A stretch of 64,000 nucleotides of DNA from Paraburkholderia hiiakae (GCF_904848665.1 NZ_CAJHCQ010000005.1:248001-312000); one strand, 5' to 3'. Counted from the stretch's first letter, positions 1 through 8,368 are shown. Translations and numbers: made by a program. The notes: generated from the letters alone by a model not told the origin.

Positions 1-463
1 CGAAATCGACGCGGTGATCGGCCCGCGCGCGCCTTCGTGCTTCGACCGCGGGCATCCTCAGGTGAAGTACCTGTTCGACGATCCGCACAAGACTGCCGCC
101 GACTGGTACGCGCGTACGAGTCTGTTCCCGATCATGCACACGCTGGGCGTGCGCAAGACGCTTGCTGAGCGTCATCCGTGGCTGCCGGGTGCGCTGCTGA
201 AGGCATTCGAGAAGTCAAAGGCGCTCGCACTGACCCGGCTCAGCGACACGTCGGCAACGAAAATCACGCTGCCGTTCGTGGAGGACCAGCTTCGAGCGGC
301 TCGCAAGCTGATGGGCGAGGACTTCTGGTCGTACGGCTTCGCGAAGAATGAGCATGTCGTCAACCGCTTCCTCGAACGCCATCATGCAGAGGGGCTGTCG
401 AGTCGTCGGCTCGAAGCCCGCGAGTTGTTTCATCCCGCCACGCTCGAAAGTTTCGCAATTTGA
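1..463 (+). CDS. 4,5-dihydroxyphthalate decarboxylase-like protein, C-terminal part
   Basis: The window opens inside this gene; codons run from base 2 and about 153 residues are left before the TGA at 461-463. The fragment shows the C-terminal pattern of the family that includes phthalate-pathway 4,5-dihydroxyphthalate decarboxylase and related periplasmic-binding-protein-fold proteins: 'FPIMHTLGVRK' followed by 'RHPWLPGALLKAFEKSK' and a final helix 'LSSRRLEARELFHPATL'. Family members are either decarboxylases or ABC-type binding proteins, and the truncated view cannot tell which. It converges on the molybdoenzyme operon, with a long perfect palindrome between them. A role in aromatic catabolism fits the surroundings but is inference. 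Confidence 0.7.
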   Translation, partial: EIDAVIGPRAPSCFDRGHPQVKYLFDDPHKTAADWYARTSLFPIMHTLGVRKTLAERHPWLPGALLKAFEKSKALALTRLSDTSATKITLPFVEDQLRAARKLMGEDFWSYGFAKNEHVVNRFLERHHAEGLSSRRLEARELFHPATLESFAI

Positions 464-472
464 GCGGTGAAT

Positions 473-512
473 GCGCCCGCGTATCGCGTTCTGGAACGCG
501 ATACGCGGGCGC
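473..512. terminator. 40-bp near-perfect palindrome between convergent genes
   Basis: Bases 473-491 are the exact reverse complement of 494-512, leaving only TG in the middle. It sits between the stop at 463 and the stop of the minus-strand gene at 539. A 19-bp GC-rich stem could end transcription from both sides. There is no T-run on either flank, so a Rho-independent terminator of the classical kind is not proven; a protein-binding palindrome or a small repeat element is also possible. Confidence 0.6.
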
Positions 513-538
513 CCCCAAAGGCGCCTCGAAACAAGAGA

Positions 539-1384
539 TCAATACAGCAGGGTGCCGAGGTTGATGTTGCCCGTGCGCTCTCGGGTCGCCACGATCTTTT
601 CCTTACCCTCTTTGCGCACGCGTACCTCGACTGTCGAGGTCAATGTCTTCAAGCCGGAAAAACGGAAGTCGCCGAAATGATCGGTTCGGGTTGTGCGCTC
701 GTCGCCGCTTGCGGAGTCACGCAGCACCACTTCGACACCGGGCAGATTGCGCTGGCGTCCGTCCTCCATGGTTTCGCACACGTTGCCTGCCACGAGATGG
801 CTCAGCGCGTCTTCCAGATGGCGATAGAAGACGCGTGGCTTTGTGCCGAACTCCGGGTGAATGACCGTGAGGTTGTCGTCTTTCACGATCTTTTCCAGTT
901 CGGGCTCCGGAACGTTCAGCGCGCGAATCGCCTTGGTGGGGCAGGCTTGGGCGCAGCGCGGCTCCGTCCATCCGGCGTCGAGCAAGTGTGCGTCGAAGTT
1001 CCAGTTTTGCGGCACCTGTTCCTGTTCGTTCCATTCGATCATGCCGTATGGGCAGCTCTTCACCAGATCGCGCCTGCCGCGCGCTTTCTCCGGATCAATG
1101 ATGACGATCCCGTCCGGGCGCTTGTAGATAGCGCCGTCCGATGCGGCCTTGACGCAAGGCGCGTTGTCGCAATGATTGCAGGCCTTCGGGATATACGTGA
1201 CGTCGACGAGCGCGCCTTCTCCCCTGACGTGCCGCTCGACGCGTATCGTCTCGAGCCCTTCTGGCGGATGCGGCGCTGAATAGCCGGGAAAGGTGTTTCC
1301 GCTGTACTCGTCCTTCGTGGCGATGACGCAGTTTCGGCAGTTGATGCAAAGCGAAACGTCGATAACCAGTGCCCAGTTGCTCAT
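539..1384 (-). CDS. Iron-sulfur small subunit of a transhydroxylase-like molybdoenzyme
   Basis: 281 residues. The N-terminal two thirds is a ferredoxin-type electron-transfer domain with Cys13/16/19, Cys69/72/77, Cys111 and Cys144/148. The last 80 residues ('NLPGVEVVLRD...FGDFRFSGL') form a transthyretin/CnaB-like beta domain. Both parts match the small subunit of pyrogallol-phloroglucinol transhydroxylase (275 residues in Pelobacter, recalled). Compared with that protein, one cluster's ligands look lost: Thr23, Trp128 and Asp131 stand where I recall cysteines. The start ATG overlaps the TGA of the large-subunit gene (ATGA, 1381-1384), so translation is probably coupled. It would pass electrons to or stabilise the molybdenum subunit; no twin-arginine signal is visible, so a cytoplasmic site is likely. 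Confidence 0.85.
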   Translation of the reverse strand: MSNWALVIDVSLCINCRNCVIATKDEYSGNTFPGYSAPHPPEGLETIRVERHVRGEGALVDVTYIPKACNHCDNAPCVKAASDGAIYKRPDGIVIIDPEKARGRRDLVKSCPYGMIEWNEQEQVPQNWNFDAHLLDAGWTEPRCAQACPTKAIRALNVPEPELEKIVKDDNLTVIHPEFGTKPRVFYRHLEDALSHLVAGNVCETMEDGRQRNLPGVEVVLRDSASGDERTTRTDHFGDFRFSGLKTLTSTVEVRVRKEGKEKIVATRERTGNINLGTLLY

Positions 1385-4338
1385 GCTGCGTTCTCCAGTG
1401 TCGCGTCCCATTTCTCCACCTCCACCCAGCAAGTGTTGGGCATGATTCCGTCTGCGGTGTCGCTCATCTTCCGTCCGGGCGTGAGCAGGTTGAGACAACC
1501 TCCACGATCGATCATGCCGACGGCCGTCTTGATCAGGTCGAGTTCGGCACACGATTCGTTTCCGCGCGCAACGCCATGCTTGATCAGCTCCGATACGTCC
1601 AGCGCGCAGATGACAGAAGCCTGCGCGTTATGGACACGTACGAGATCGCCGGAGTGCAGTCCGCGTGCGGCTGCATCCTTTGCGCTCATTCGGAGTACCC
1701 AATACCGATAGCCGCCCACATCGAGCCGGTGCTCGTTGATCGTGCTGATATGGCTGTTCTTCCCGTCCGCCTGGGTATGGAAGCTGTAGACCGGATGGTT
1801 GGTCACGAGCTGCAGCGGATACGGCTGCTTGATCGCGCTGTCACGATTGATGTAGCGGTTGACTGCCGGACGCGCGGGATCGATCTCCTCGATGCGACGC
1901 AGGCTGGAGGGCACGAACTCGAACTTGCCGGACTGCGTGGGCAGACCTTCGCCGAACTTGTTCGAGTAGACGCCGGGCAGCGGGTTCGCTTCCGGCAGAT
2001 CTTTCGCGCGGCCTTCGGCGAACCAGCGCATATCCACGGGCGGACGATCGTCGTCGGCAGGCGGCGGCACGACGTGATAGCCCTTCTTGAGAAACTTCTT
2101 CCAGGTCGTCTGCTTCGGCAGGTCAGTCGAGTTGAACATGCGCTCGCACCACGTGAGCTCAGACCCGCCGCCTTCGGAGTACATGCCCCCATAACCAAGC
2201 CGCAAGGCGATATCCAGAAAGATCTGGTAGTCCGAGCGGGATTCGCCCAGCGGCTCGATGCACTTGTGTTGCATGATCATCATCCGGTGATTGATCTGGC
2301 TCTGCGCGTGCTGGATATAGCCGCCGCTATTGGCCCACTCGGAAATGTCGTCGCGTTCGAGCGCCGTGCACGCGGGCAGAATGATGTCGGCGAACTGCGC
2401 TTCGTTCTCCATCCAGATCGACTGGTTGACGACAAATTCAAGCGACGAATGGCGGTACGCGTCGACCATCCGGTTCGATCCGGGGACCGTGCCGAATGAA
2501 GACGAGCCGTAGCGGTACAGCATATGAACCGGCGAATAGCCCAGCCGCGGATACGAGTAATAGGCAAATTGCCCTTCGATCGAGAATCCCTCCCACAGGT
2601 AGCCATCCGCCTTGCCTTCCGTGATGGCTTCGGCAAACCGCTGGCGGGGAACGGACTGCTTGACAGGGTTGATCGTGATGATGTGTGGCATGCGGCAGTA
2701 ATTGTGCGCCGCGCTCGCCGTGTAGTTCAGGTCGCCGGAAATTCCCCCTTCTGCGTAGCCGGGGAAGTAGAAGTTCAGGTCCTGCGGTGCGCCGATCTGC
2801 AGATTGCCGAAGTTGATACCCGGCTTGCCCCAGCCTTGCATGGCCATCATCATGACGACGTTGCGCGCCCATTGGGCGCCGGTTTCCGTACGGCAGGCGC
2901 CACCGAAGCCCGCGCCGAGACCTCCCGCTGCGAGGTAGGTTTTCTTCGACGCCCACAATTGGGCCAGACTGCGGACGTCCTTTGCCGGAATGCCCGTTTC
3001 GGCTTCCTGCCATTCGGGAGTCTTGGGTATGCCGTCCTCTTCGCCGAGGACGTAACCACGCCACTCGTCGAAGCCCGTGGTGCGAGTCGCAACGTAGTCC
3101 TTATCATAGGTGCCGTTCACCATCCACTCGTGCATGATGGCGATCGCAAAAGCAGAGTCGGTGCCGGGACGAATGGGGAGCCACTTTCCGCCAAGCAGCT
3201 GGGCCGATTGCGTGAGATAAGGATCGATGTGGACGAACTCGATACCGAGCTGCTTTGCCCACAGGCGGCGTTCCGTGCCTTCGAACCCTGCGTAGACACC
3301 ACTGGTCGACTCGGGATCGCTTGACCAGAACACAATGAGTTCGGCGTTTTCGAGGCAATCCACGGCGGTGCCGTAAAAGCTCGGCGTACCGAGGCGCAAG
3401 CTGTTGCCGTAGTGATGCATGGCGCCCCAATACCAGCCTTCCCAGCTGATCGGGCTCATTTCCACGCGCGTGTAGCCAATCAGGTTGCCGAAGCGCTGCA
3501 TCGCGCTCAGGTAGTAATTGATGTTTCCCCACTGATGGTGCGCGCCTGTCGCCATGGCGATGGCGCCTGGACCATATTGCTGCTTCATGCGGCCGATTTC
3601 ACCCGCGACGATATCGAGCGCTTCGTCCCAACTGATCCGTTCATAACCAGAGATGCCGCGATTCTGGATGTTGCGTTCCCCGTTGGGGTCGAAGTCGACA
3701 CGCTTCATCGGGTGAAGAATGCGCTTTTCGGAGTAGACGAGCGACTTGAGCGAAAGCGCGTGCGGACTGACTGTGCCGCGGCGTGCTGGCGAGAATTGGC
3801 GCCCGCGCGCGCGAATGGTCCAACTCGGCCCGTCTTCCTCCACGAGATCGATTGGGGTCGTCCGGATGATCTTGTCGTCCTTCACGAAGACAAAAACGGG
3901 GCCGCCGTTGGTCAGCGTGACATAGCGGGTCGTGCCGTCCTTCATCGGCGTGCCCTTGCGCCAGGACGCCGTCTTCATCGTGTTGACGAGCTGGCCAAAC
4001 CAGACTAACGCCTCGTCGCTGCCACCCTGGGTGATCTTGAAGTTCTTCAGGGCGTCGATCAGGAACGCATGATCGGTTGTCGGCGCGAGCATGCGGCGGG
4101 CCGTGGCTACGTCCATGAACACGAGTTCTGCGTCCGGCGCGGCGTACGGCCCCCAACTGGCAGACAGGATTCCGTCCTTGAAATGGAGCTGCCGCGCCAG
4201 GCTGTTGTCCCGCAGCCGCAATTGTATGACCCATCGTCCCTCGCCCAGGTGCTTGCGCACGCTGGGGAATCTTCGCGCGGCCATGCGAAGGGCGAATGGC
4301 ATTAGCCAGAGTATGAGTACAAGGAGTTGTCGTTGCAT
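1381..4338 (-). CDS. SCP2-domain/molybdopterin oxidoreductase fusion, transhydroxylase large subunit-like
   Basis: 985 residues. Residues 1-20 are hydrophobic ('LLVLILWLMPFALRMAA'); about 35-125 resemble an SCP2-type lipid/sterol carrier ('LHFKDGILSASWG', 'DAELVFMD', 'LKNFKITQG'). From about 138 on, the protein is a DMSO-reductase-family enzyme closest to pyrogallol-phloroglucinol transhydroxylase and resorcinol hydroxylase: 'GGPVFVFVKDDKII', 'HHQWGNINY', 'SWEGWYWG', 'FYFPGYAEGGISGD', 'DGKNSHIS'. Known members bind Mo-bis-MGD and hydroxylate phenolic rings. Ser298 is the predicted Mo ligand and His267 and Tyr275 match active-site residues, but Ile297 replaces the expected Asp. The Pelobacter protein (about 875 residues) lacks the N-terminal extension. 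An AGGA lies about 11 nt before the ATG. It heads a two-gene operon with the Fe-S subunit. The membrane or lipid link is inference. Confidence 0.85.
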   Translation of the reverse strand: MQRQLLVLILWLMPFALRMAARRFPSVRKHLGEGRWVIQLRLRDNSLARQLHFKDGILSASWGPYAAPDAELVFMDVATARRMLAPTTDHAFLIDALKNFKITQGGSDEALVWFGQLVNTMKTASWRKGTPMKDGTTRYVTLTNGGPVFVFVKDDKIIRTTPIDLVEEDGPSWTIRARGRQFSPARRGTVSPHALSLKSLVYSEKRILHPMKRVDFDPNGERNIQNRGISGYERISWDEALDIVAGEIGRMKQQYGPGAIAMATGAHHQWGNINYYLSAMQRFGNLIGYTRVEMSPISWEGWYWGAMHHYGNSLRLGTPSFYGTAVDCLENAELIVFWSSDPESTSGVYAGFEGTERRLWAKQLGIEFVHIDPYLTQSAQLLGGKWLPIRPGTDSAFAIAIMHEWMVNGTYDKDYVATRTTGFDEWRGYVLGEEDGIPKTPEWQEAETGIPAKDVRSLAQLWASKKTYLAAGGLGAGFGGACRTETGAQWARNVVMMMAMQGWGKPGINFGNLQIGAPQDLNFYFPGYAEGGISGDLNYTASAAHNYCRMPHIITINPVKQSVPRQRFAEAITEGKADGYLWEGFSIEGQFAYYSYPRLGYSPVHMLYRYGSSSFGTVPGSNRMVDAYRHSSLEFVVNQSIWMENEAQFADIILPACTALERDDISEWANSGGYIQHAQSQINHRMMIMQHKCIEPLGESRSDYQIFLDIALRLGYGGMYSEGGGSELTWCERMFNSTDLPKQTTWKKFLKKGYHVVPPPADDDRPPVDMRWFAEGRAKDLPEANPLPGVYSNKFGEGLPTQSGKFEFVPSSLRRIEEIDPARPAVNRYINRDSAIKQPYPLQLVTNHPVYSFHTQADGKNSHISTINEHRLDVGGYRYWVLRMSAKDAAARGLHSGDLVRVHNAQASVICALDVSELIKHGVARGNESCAELDLIKTAVGMIDRGGCLNLLTPGRKMSDTADGIMPNTCWVEVEKWDATLENAA

Positions 4339-4449
4339 GCCAGTCTCGATCCTGAATTGAAATAGGCGCTGTGACGTGGGATATCACCGCTGGCGACAAT
4401 CTGGATTATCCCTTGAGAGATCATCCAAATTGAGATAGATTGATATCGA

Positions 4450-4498
4450 ATGATGTGTGCCGGGACGGGCAAAGTCAAGGGCTCCAGGGAATTCCCTG
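4450..4498 (-). promoter_or_regulatory. Promoter A (molybdoenzyme operon) with upstream palindrome
   Basis: Read on the minus strand: palindrome CAGGGAATTCCCTG (4485-4498), then TTGACT (4473-4478), 17 nt, and CATCAT (4450-4455), followed by TCGATATCAATC. Transcription would start near 4443, about 105 nt before the large-subunit ATG. The palindrome core ends exactly 7 nt before the -35, as in promoters B and C. A poor -10 plus an upstream palindrome suggests activator dependence. The adjacent MarR gene is one candidate regulator; this is inference. Confidence 0.7.
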
Positions 4499-4587
4499 CA
4501 CCGAAGGCATGACCAGACCTTTCCGGTAAGCACGTCCTGCCTGGTGATTCGCGCGGGGCAGCGCGGCCCCATGTTGAGGAATGGTCT

Positions 4588-5127
4588 ATGTCAAAGCTAA
4601 GTTCGAATGCCGTCAAGGAAGCCCTGGAACTGGAGGGGCTGGATGAACACGGCGCCATGCCACGTTCAGTCGCCGTCGATGTCCGCGGCAGAACCGTGCC
4701 GTGGATGGCGCGCACGCTATACCGGCTCTACGACAGTCAGGCGCAGAAGGTGCTGGACAGGGAGGGCGTCTCGGTTGCGCACTGGCTCTATCTGCGCGTG
4801 CTTGCCGAGCGTGGCGAAATGAACCAGCTGGAGCTCAGCAAGCGGGTAGGCATTGCCTCGACCACCGCGGTGCCGGCGCTCGACAGCATGGAAAAGCGCA
4901 ATCTCGTGCGACGCACACGCGACCCAAAGGACCGGCGAAAGTATTACGTGAGCCTGCAAGAGGAGGGGCGGCGTCTGGTCGACGAATTGCTGCCCGAGAT
5001 CACCGCGATGGTTTCAAGTTCGTTCGAAGGCATCGCACCGAACGACCTTCACGTTTTCTGGAAAGTCATGCGTCAGATTGAAGGCAACCTGAATCAGATA
5101 TCCCAAGGCGACTCCATAGTCGACTAG
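4588..5127 (+). CDS. MarR-family transcriptional regulator
   Basis: 179 residues with a MarR winged-helix core: a dimerisation helix ('ARTLYRLYDSQAQKVL'), the helix-turn-helix ('MNQLELSKRVGIASTTAVPALDSM') and the wing with the family signature 'RTRDPKDRRKYYVSL', where Asp and Arg contact DNA. A roughly 35-residue N-terminal tail is longer than usual. GAGGA lies 9 nt before the ATG. It is transcribed away from the molybdoenzyme operon, with the shared intergenic region carrying promoter A. MarR proteins usually bind phenolic ligands, so control of that operon, and perhaps of promoters B and C, is plausible but unproven. Confidence 0.9.
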   Translation: MSKLSSNAVKEALELEGLDEHGAMPRSVAVDVRGRTVPWMARTLYRLYDSQAQKVLDREGVSVAHWLYLRVLAERGEMNQLELSKRVGIASTTAVPALDSMEKRNLVRRTRDPKDRRKYYVSLQEEGRRLVDELLPEITAMVSSSFEGIAPNDLHVFWKVMRQIEGNLNQISQGDSIVD

Positions 5128-5167
5128 CCTGCGGCTAGCGGGGCGGCGCGATGCCGCCCAGGCCACG

Positions 5168-5404
5168 TCAGGCCACCCGCATGCTGGGCCGCTCCCGTCC
5201 CGGCGGGAAGATATGCCAAAGTCCGTCCTTGTGGCGAAAGAAGAACAAGGCCGCGGTGCCCGCCGCCCGGTCGGTTTCCACACACACATAGCATTGACGC
5301 TTCGCGCGCCGGTTCTTGAACTCGACCACGTGAACCGCGTCCATCGAGGTCGGGGCAAGCCAGATCTCGACCATCGCGTGCAATGACTTCTCTGCGCTGG
5401 CCAT
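5168..5404 (-). CDS. Small hypothetical protein, 78 residues
   Basis: I do not recognise this protein. It starts at an ATG with GGAG 8 nt upstream, and reads 'MASAEKSLHAMVEIWLAP', then a basic stretch 'KNRRAKRQCYVCVE' and an aromatic part 'ALFFFRHKDGLWHIFPPG'. No signal peptide or membrane helix is visible. It lies 95 nt downstream of the Gfo/Idh/MocA gene on the same strand, so it could be the last gene of the operon driven by promoter B, and converges with marR. Good codon usage and a good ribosome site support a real gene; function unknown. Confidence 0.55.
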   Translation of the reverse strand: MASAEKSLHAMVEIWLAPTSMDAVHVVEFKNRRAKRQCYVCVETDRAAGTAALFFFRHKDGLWHIFPPGRERPSMRVA

Positions 5405-5499
5405 CGTCTTCTCCTCATCACGCGCTTCTTTATCGCTCGCGTGACCAGAACATCCAGGACAGCCTCGCTTTGCGCGAAGGCGTCCACCTCCAACTGCTC

Positions 5500-6609
5500 T
5501 CACCTCACTTTCACCCGCTTTCCAGATTCGTTCGATTTCTCGATCGCTCCGAGTACGTCGTGAAGCGCGCGCGCGTGGTCGAAACTGGGTGCGGTGCGCG
5601 TGCCATGAAGCAGGTCGTGGCCCATCAACCGGTAAATGCCGGCGACGTTGCGTGCGGCAACCGCTTCTTCGGCGTCAATGGGGAAGGGATCGGGAATAGC
5701 GAGTTCCGTGTAGCCTTCCTCGCCCTTGCGCCCGAACTCCACACGCAATGGTGAAATATTCACACAGGGCACGTACTCATTCCGTGCGGTGACACGCAGA
5801 TCGCCTTTGCTTCCGTTGATCTCCCACAGCAGCTTCGTCCCGCGCGGAACGCCGCCGCGCAATTCCAGTGACAGCGGCGCACCGGAGCGCAGAAGGGCGT
5901 TTGCCATGACGTGATCTGGCGTTTTCATTTGCACGGTGTCGCCCGTCTCGATCGCGAGGACCGTCTGGCGACGTTGCGAGAGCACCGCGCCGATCTCATC
6001 GATATCGCCGAGCACAGCCTGAATCGCGGCAATTGCGTGCCCGCCGATCACGGAAAGCAGCGTGGCGCCGTTGCGATCATCCATGGCATAGGCGTCGCCC
6101 TGCAAGATATCGCCGCCCCAGCTGATGCCGGACCCCACGTACGTCGATGACAGGACGTCGCCGATTTCACCGTCCGTGACCAGCTTGCGCAGGAACTGCA
6201 CCTCAGGCGAGGCGATCGCCTGCGTGCCCACGACAGCCAGCGCTTTCTTTTCGTGCGCAAGCTCAGCGAGCGCAATGGTTTCTTCCAGTCCATTGCCGAG
6301 CGGCCATTCGCAGTACACGCTCTTGCCGGCCTGCAAGGCCGTAGTGACGACCTGGCGGTGGTGCGGGACCTTGACGGTCACCACGACGACGTCGATATCC
6401 GGTGACGCGGCAAGCGCTGCGGCGTTCTCGAATGCGTGCGGGATGCCGAACGCGGCGCTCGCGGCCTGGGCACTGGCGAGCGTCGTATTGGCGACGCCTG
6501 CGAGCTCAAAGACGCCGGACGACGCCCTCAAGGCGGGAATATGTGCCATTGCCGCCCAACCGCGATCTGCGCTCAGGCCGACAATGCCCACGCGAAGTTT
6601 TCTATCCAT
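5500..6609 (-). CDS. Gfo/Idh/MocA-family NAD(P)-dependent oxidoreductase, Gal80-like
   Basis: 369 residues. The N-terminal Rossmann domain carries 'LRVGIVGLSADRGWAAMAHIPAL' and 'DIDVVVVTVKVPHHRQVV', then the family motif 'AGKSVYCEWPLG', matching E-K-P in canonical members with the catalytic Lys replaced by Trp (E-W-P). This E-W-P version and the C-terminal domain resemble the Gal80-like branch. Family members oxidise sugars, cyclitols or related polyols, but the missing Lys makes a classical dehydrogenase activity less certain. AGAGGA lies 7 nt before the chosen ATG; an upstream extension in the same frame has no ribosome site. Downstream in the promoter B operon. Confidence 0.85.
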   Translation of the reverse strand: MDRKLRVGIVGLSADRGWAAMAHIPALRASSGVFELAGVANTTLASAQAASAAFGIPHAFENAAALAASPDIDVVVVTVKVPHHRQVVTTALQAGKSVYCEWPLGNGLEETIALAELAHEKKALAVVGTQAIASPEVQFLRKLVTDGEIGDVLSSTYVGSGISWGGDILQGDAYAMDDRNGATLLSVIGGHAIAAIQAVLGDIDEIGAVLSQRRQTVLAIETGDTVQMKTPDHVMANALLRSGAPLSLELRGGVPRGTKLLWEINGSKGDLRVTARNEYVPCVNISPLRVEFGRKGEEGYTELAIPDPFPIDAEEAVAARNVAGIYRLMGHDLLHGTRTAPSFDHARALHDVLGAIEKSNESGKRVKVR

Positions 6610-6643
6610 GTGTTCCTCTAGCTTTAGGTAACGGGCGCACCCG

Positions 6644-7153
6644 TCAAATGATCTGGTATTGGTACGACGGATCTTGCCTGTCGCGGCGGCCGACATTGGA
6701 ATTGCCGAGCGGTGTCTGGCCGTCGGGAACCGGGTCCGAACGCTGTGAATCGAGCACGACGACCCGGTCGGCGATGCGCCATTCGCCGTTGCGCCGCTCC
6801 ATGCGATCCACGTAGCGAATGTTCACCACCCAATCCATCGCGGGCTTGCCGTCTTCGGGTTTGGTCCGGTGGCTGGCGCGCGCATAGTGCTCCGCGAATG
6901 CCAGATCGCCGTGGACCTCGACATACTGGTTGCCCGTGAAATGCTGGGTCGATTCGAAATTCGGCAGCAATTCGGCTGCCCATTCGATGAAGCCTTCCAC
7001 ATCGCCGTTGTACGCACCGTGTCGGTCGATCGCGTCGGGGTGATAGCACGCGCGCACGAGGTCCCAATCCATCCGGTCGATGCCACGGCAGTAGCGGATA
7101 TGAACGCGGCGAATCTCCGCTTCGTCCAGCATTTGCTGAAGTTTTGCTTCCAA
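6644..7153 (-). CDS. NTF2-like (SnoaL/ring-hydroxylating beta-type) protein with TTG start
   Basis: 169 residues of the SnoaL/NTF2-like alpha+beta barrel: 'AEIRRVHIRYCRGIDRMDWDLV' then 'YHPDAIDRHGAYNGD', the usual helix-strand start of this fold, and a strand-rich second half. Members act as small cyclases, dehydratases, isomerases or binding proteins. The start is set by GAGGAG 7 nt before a TTG at 7151-7153; an in-frame ATG lies 21 nt downstream without a ribosome site of its own. It lies between the cupin and the Gfo/Idh gene in a tight operon, so it likely handles an intermediate of the same pathway. The reaction cannot be told from sequence. Confidence 0.8.
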   Translation of the reverse strand: MEAKLQQMLDEAEIRRVHIRYCRGIDRMDWDLVRACYHPDAIDRHGAYNGDVEGFIEWAAELLPNFESTQHFTGNQYVEVHGDLAFAEHYARASHRTKPEDGKPAMDWVVNIRYVDRMERRNGEWRIADRVVVLDSQRSDPVPDGQTPLGNSNVGRRDRQDPSYQYQII

Positions 7154-7224
7154 TTTCGGTCTCCTCTCTAATTGGACTCCAACGGACCGTGATTGCCGCT
7201 CGAGTCGGGCCACGGATCAGCGTG

Positions 7225-8268
7225 TCATTTCACGTTGCTCGGATGAGGCGCGTAATTCCCGGTTTCCATCAACTGCGAGGCGGCAATGGCCTGCGGCGTC
7301 CAGCGCAGGGTCGCGCGTGTTTCGAGCAGCCATGCCTGATAGCCTTCGGGAACGTCCTCAGACGGCCCGTGATGGATCACGCCTTTCGGCACCCAGGTCA
7401 AGGTGCCGGGCTCCGTACACCCGCCCCACGCGCCGGGGCCTTGCACGTAGCAAATCACCTCGTCGAAATCGGCGTTGATGTGGATGGGCGGCCGGCCCCC
7501 CAGGCGGGCGCTGAGGTTGAACAACAGCAGGTCGCCCGCGCCGGACGAGAGGAAGTGGCTCGGCGGCCCGCCCTCCGGAAGATAGGCGTGAACCTGGATC
7601 TTCGTGAGATTGAGTTTCCACACCGGCACGCTATCGGAAAGCCGCACGCCCAATGAGAGCGGGTCGTGTGGCATGAGGAATACGGTGTTCTCGCCGTCGA
7701 GCGTCTTCAGGATCAGCCGGGTCGGGCCGCCAGGCGCGATCTCCGGATCGATTTCGGCGTACTTCAGGTCGCGCGCGATATTGAGCATGCCGGACGGTGC
7801 CGGCGGCGTGAGCTTGACCGCCGAGGGGCTCTCCACGATGAGGCTGCGCATCGCGCCATGCGTCGGGCCGTAGCGGTATGCAATCGCACGGGGAATGCAG
7901 ACGAAGTCGCCTTCCCCGGCGATGAGGCTGCCGACATCGGTTTCGAATTTCACCGTGCCGGACTGGATGAAGTGAATCTCGTCCGCCTCGACGTTGCGCA
8001 CCACGAACGGCATCGGCGCACGGCGAGCGGAAACGTGCAGCTTCACGCCGATCCGCGACGTCGCGACAGTCGTCGGGAGGGCTTGCGGGTCGCTCGCGTC
8101 GCCCGGAACCAGATGCTCGAGCACGGCTCTGCGCGGCGCATGCGGCCCTTCGACGGAAAGGTAGTCGGGCGCATACGTTGATCGGGTCACGACCGACAGT
8201 GCGCCGAGAAACCCGTCTCGCGTCCACAACTGCACGTTGGGCTCCGCACCCTTCGTTTCATCGCTCAT
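7225..8268 (-). CDS. Homogentisate 1,2-dioxygenase-like cupin
   Basis: 347 residues with the two-cupin architecture of the homogentisate dioxygenase superfamily: 'VEADEIHFIQSGTVKFETDVG...GDFVCIPRAIAYR' in the N-terminal half and 'NADFDEVICYVQG...PGTLTWVPKGVIHHGP' in the C-terminal half. It is shorter than true homogentisate dioxygenase (about 440 residues). The 'HINADFDE' and 'HHGPS' histidines and acidic residue are candidates for the iron site. AGGAG lies 9 nt before the ATG. In this operon it could open the ring of a dihydroxylated or trihydroxylated aromatic, which would fit the nearby transhydroxylase-like enzyme. Substrate unknown. Confidence 0.75.
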   Translation of the reverse strand: MSDETKGAEPNVQLWTRDGFLGALSVVTRSTYAPDYLSVEGPHAPRRAVLEHLVPGDASDPQALPTTVATSRIGVKLHVSARRAPMPFVVRNVEADEIHFIQSGTVKFETDVGSLIAGEGDFVCIPRAIAYRYGPTHGAMRSLIVESPSAVKLTPPAPSGMLNIARDLKYAEIDPEIAPGGPTRLILKTLDGENTVFLMPHDPLSLGVRLSDSVPVWKLNLTKIQVHAYLPEGGPPSHFLSSGAGDLLLFNLSARLGGRPPIHINADFDEVICYVQGPGAWGGCTEPGTLTWVPKGVIHHGPSEDVPEGYQAWLLETRATLRWTPQAIAASQLMETGNYAPHPSNVK

Positions 8269-8368
8269 TTGTCACACTCCTGGGCGCTTGAAGGCATCTA
8301 TCCGTTATAGGCGTGATATCGCGACCGTGGCTCGTTCCACGCGAGGCCACGGTCGCGCGGTCCCGGTA

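Noticed and set aside
467..1279. Long open frame on the plus strand opposite the iron-sulfur gene
   Set aside because: It is the complement of a clear ferredoxin-type gene and shows no family features.
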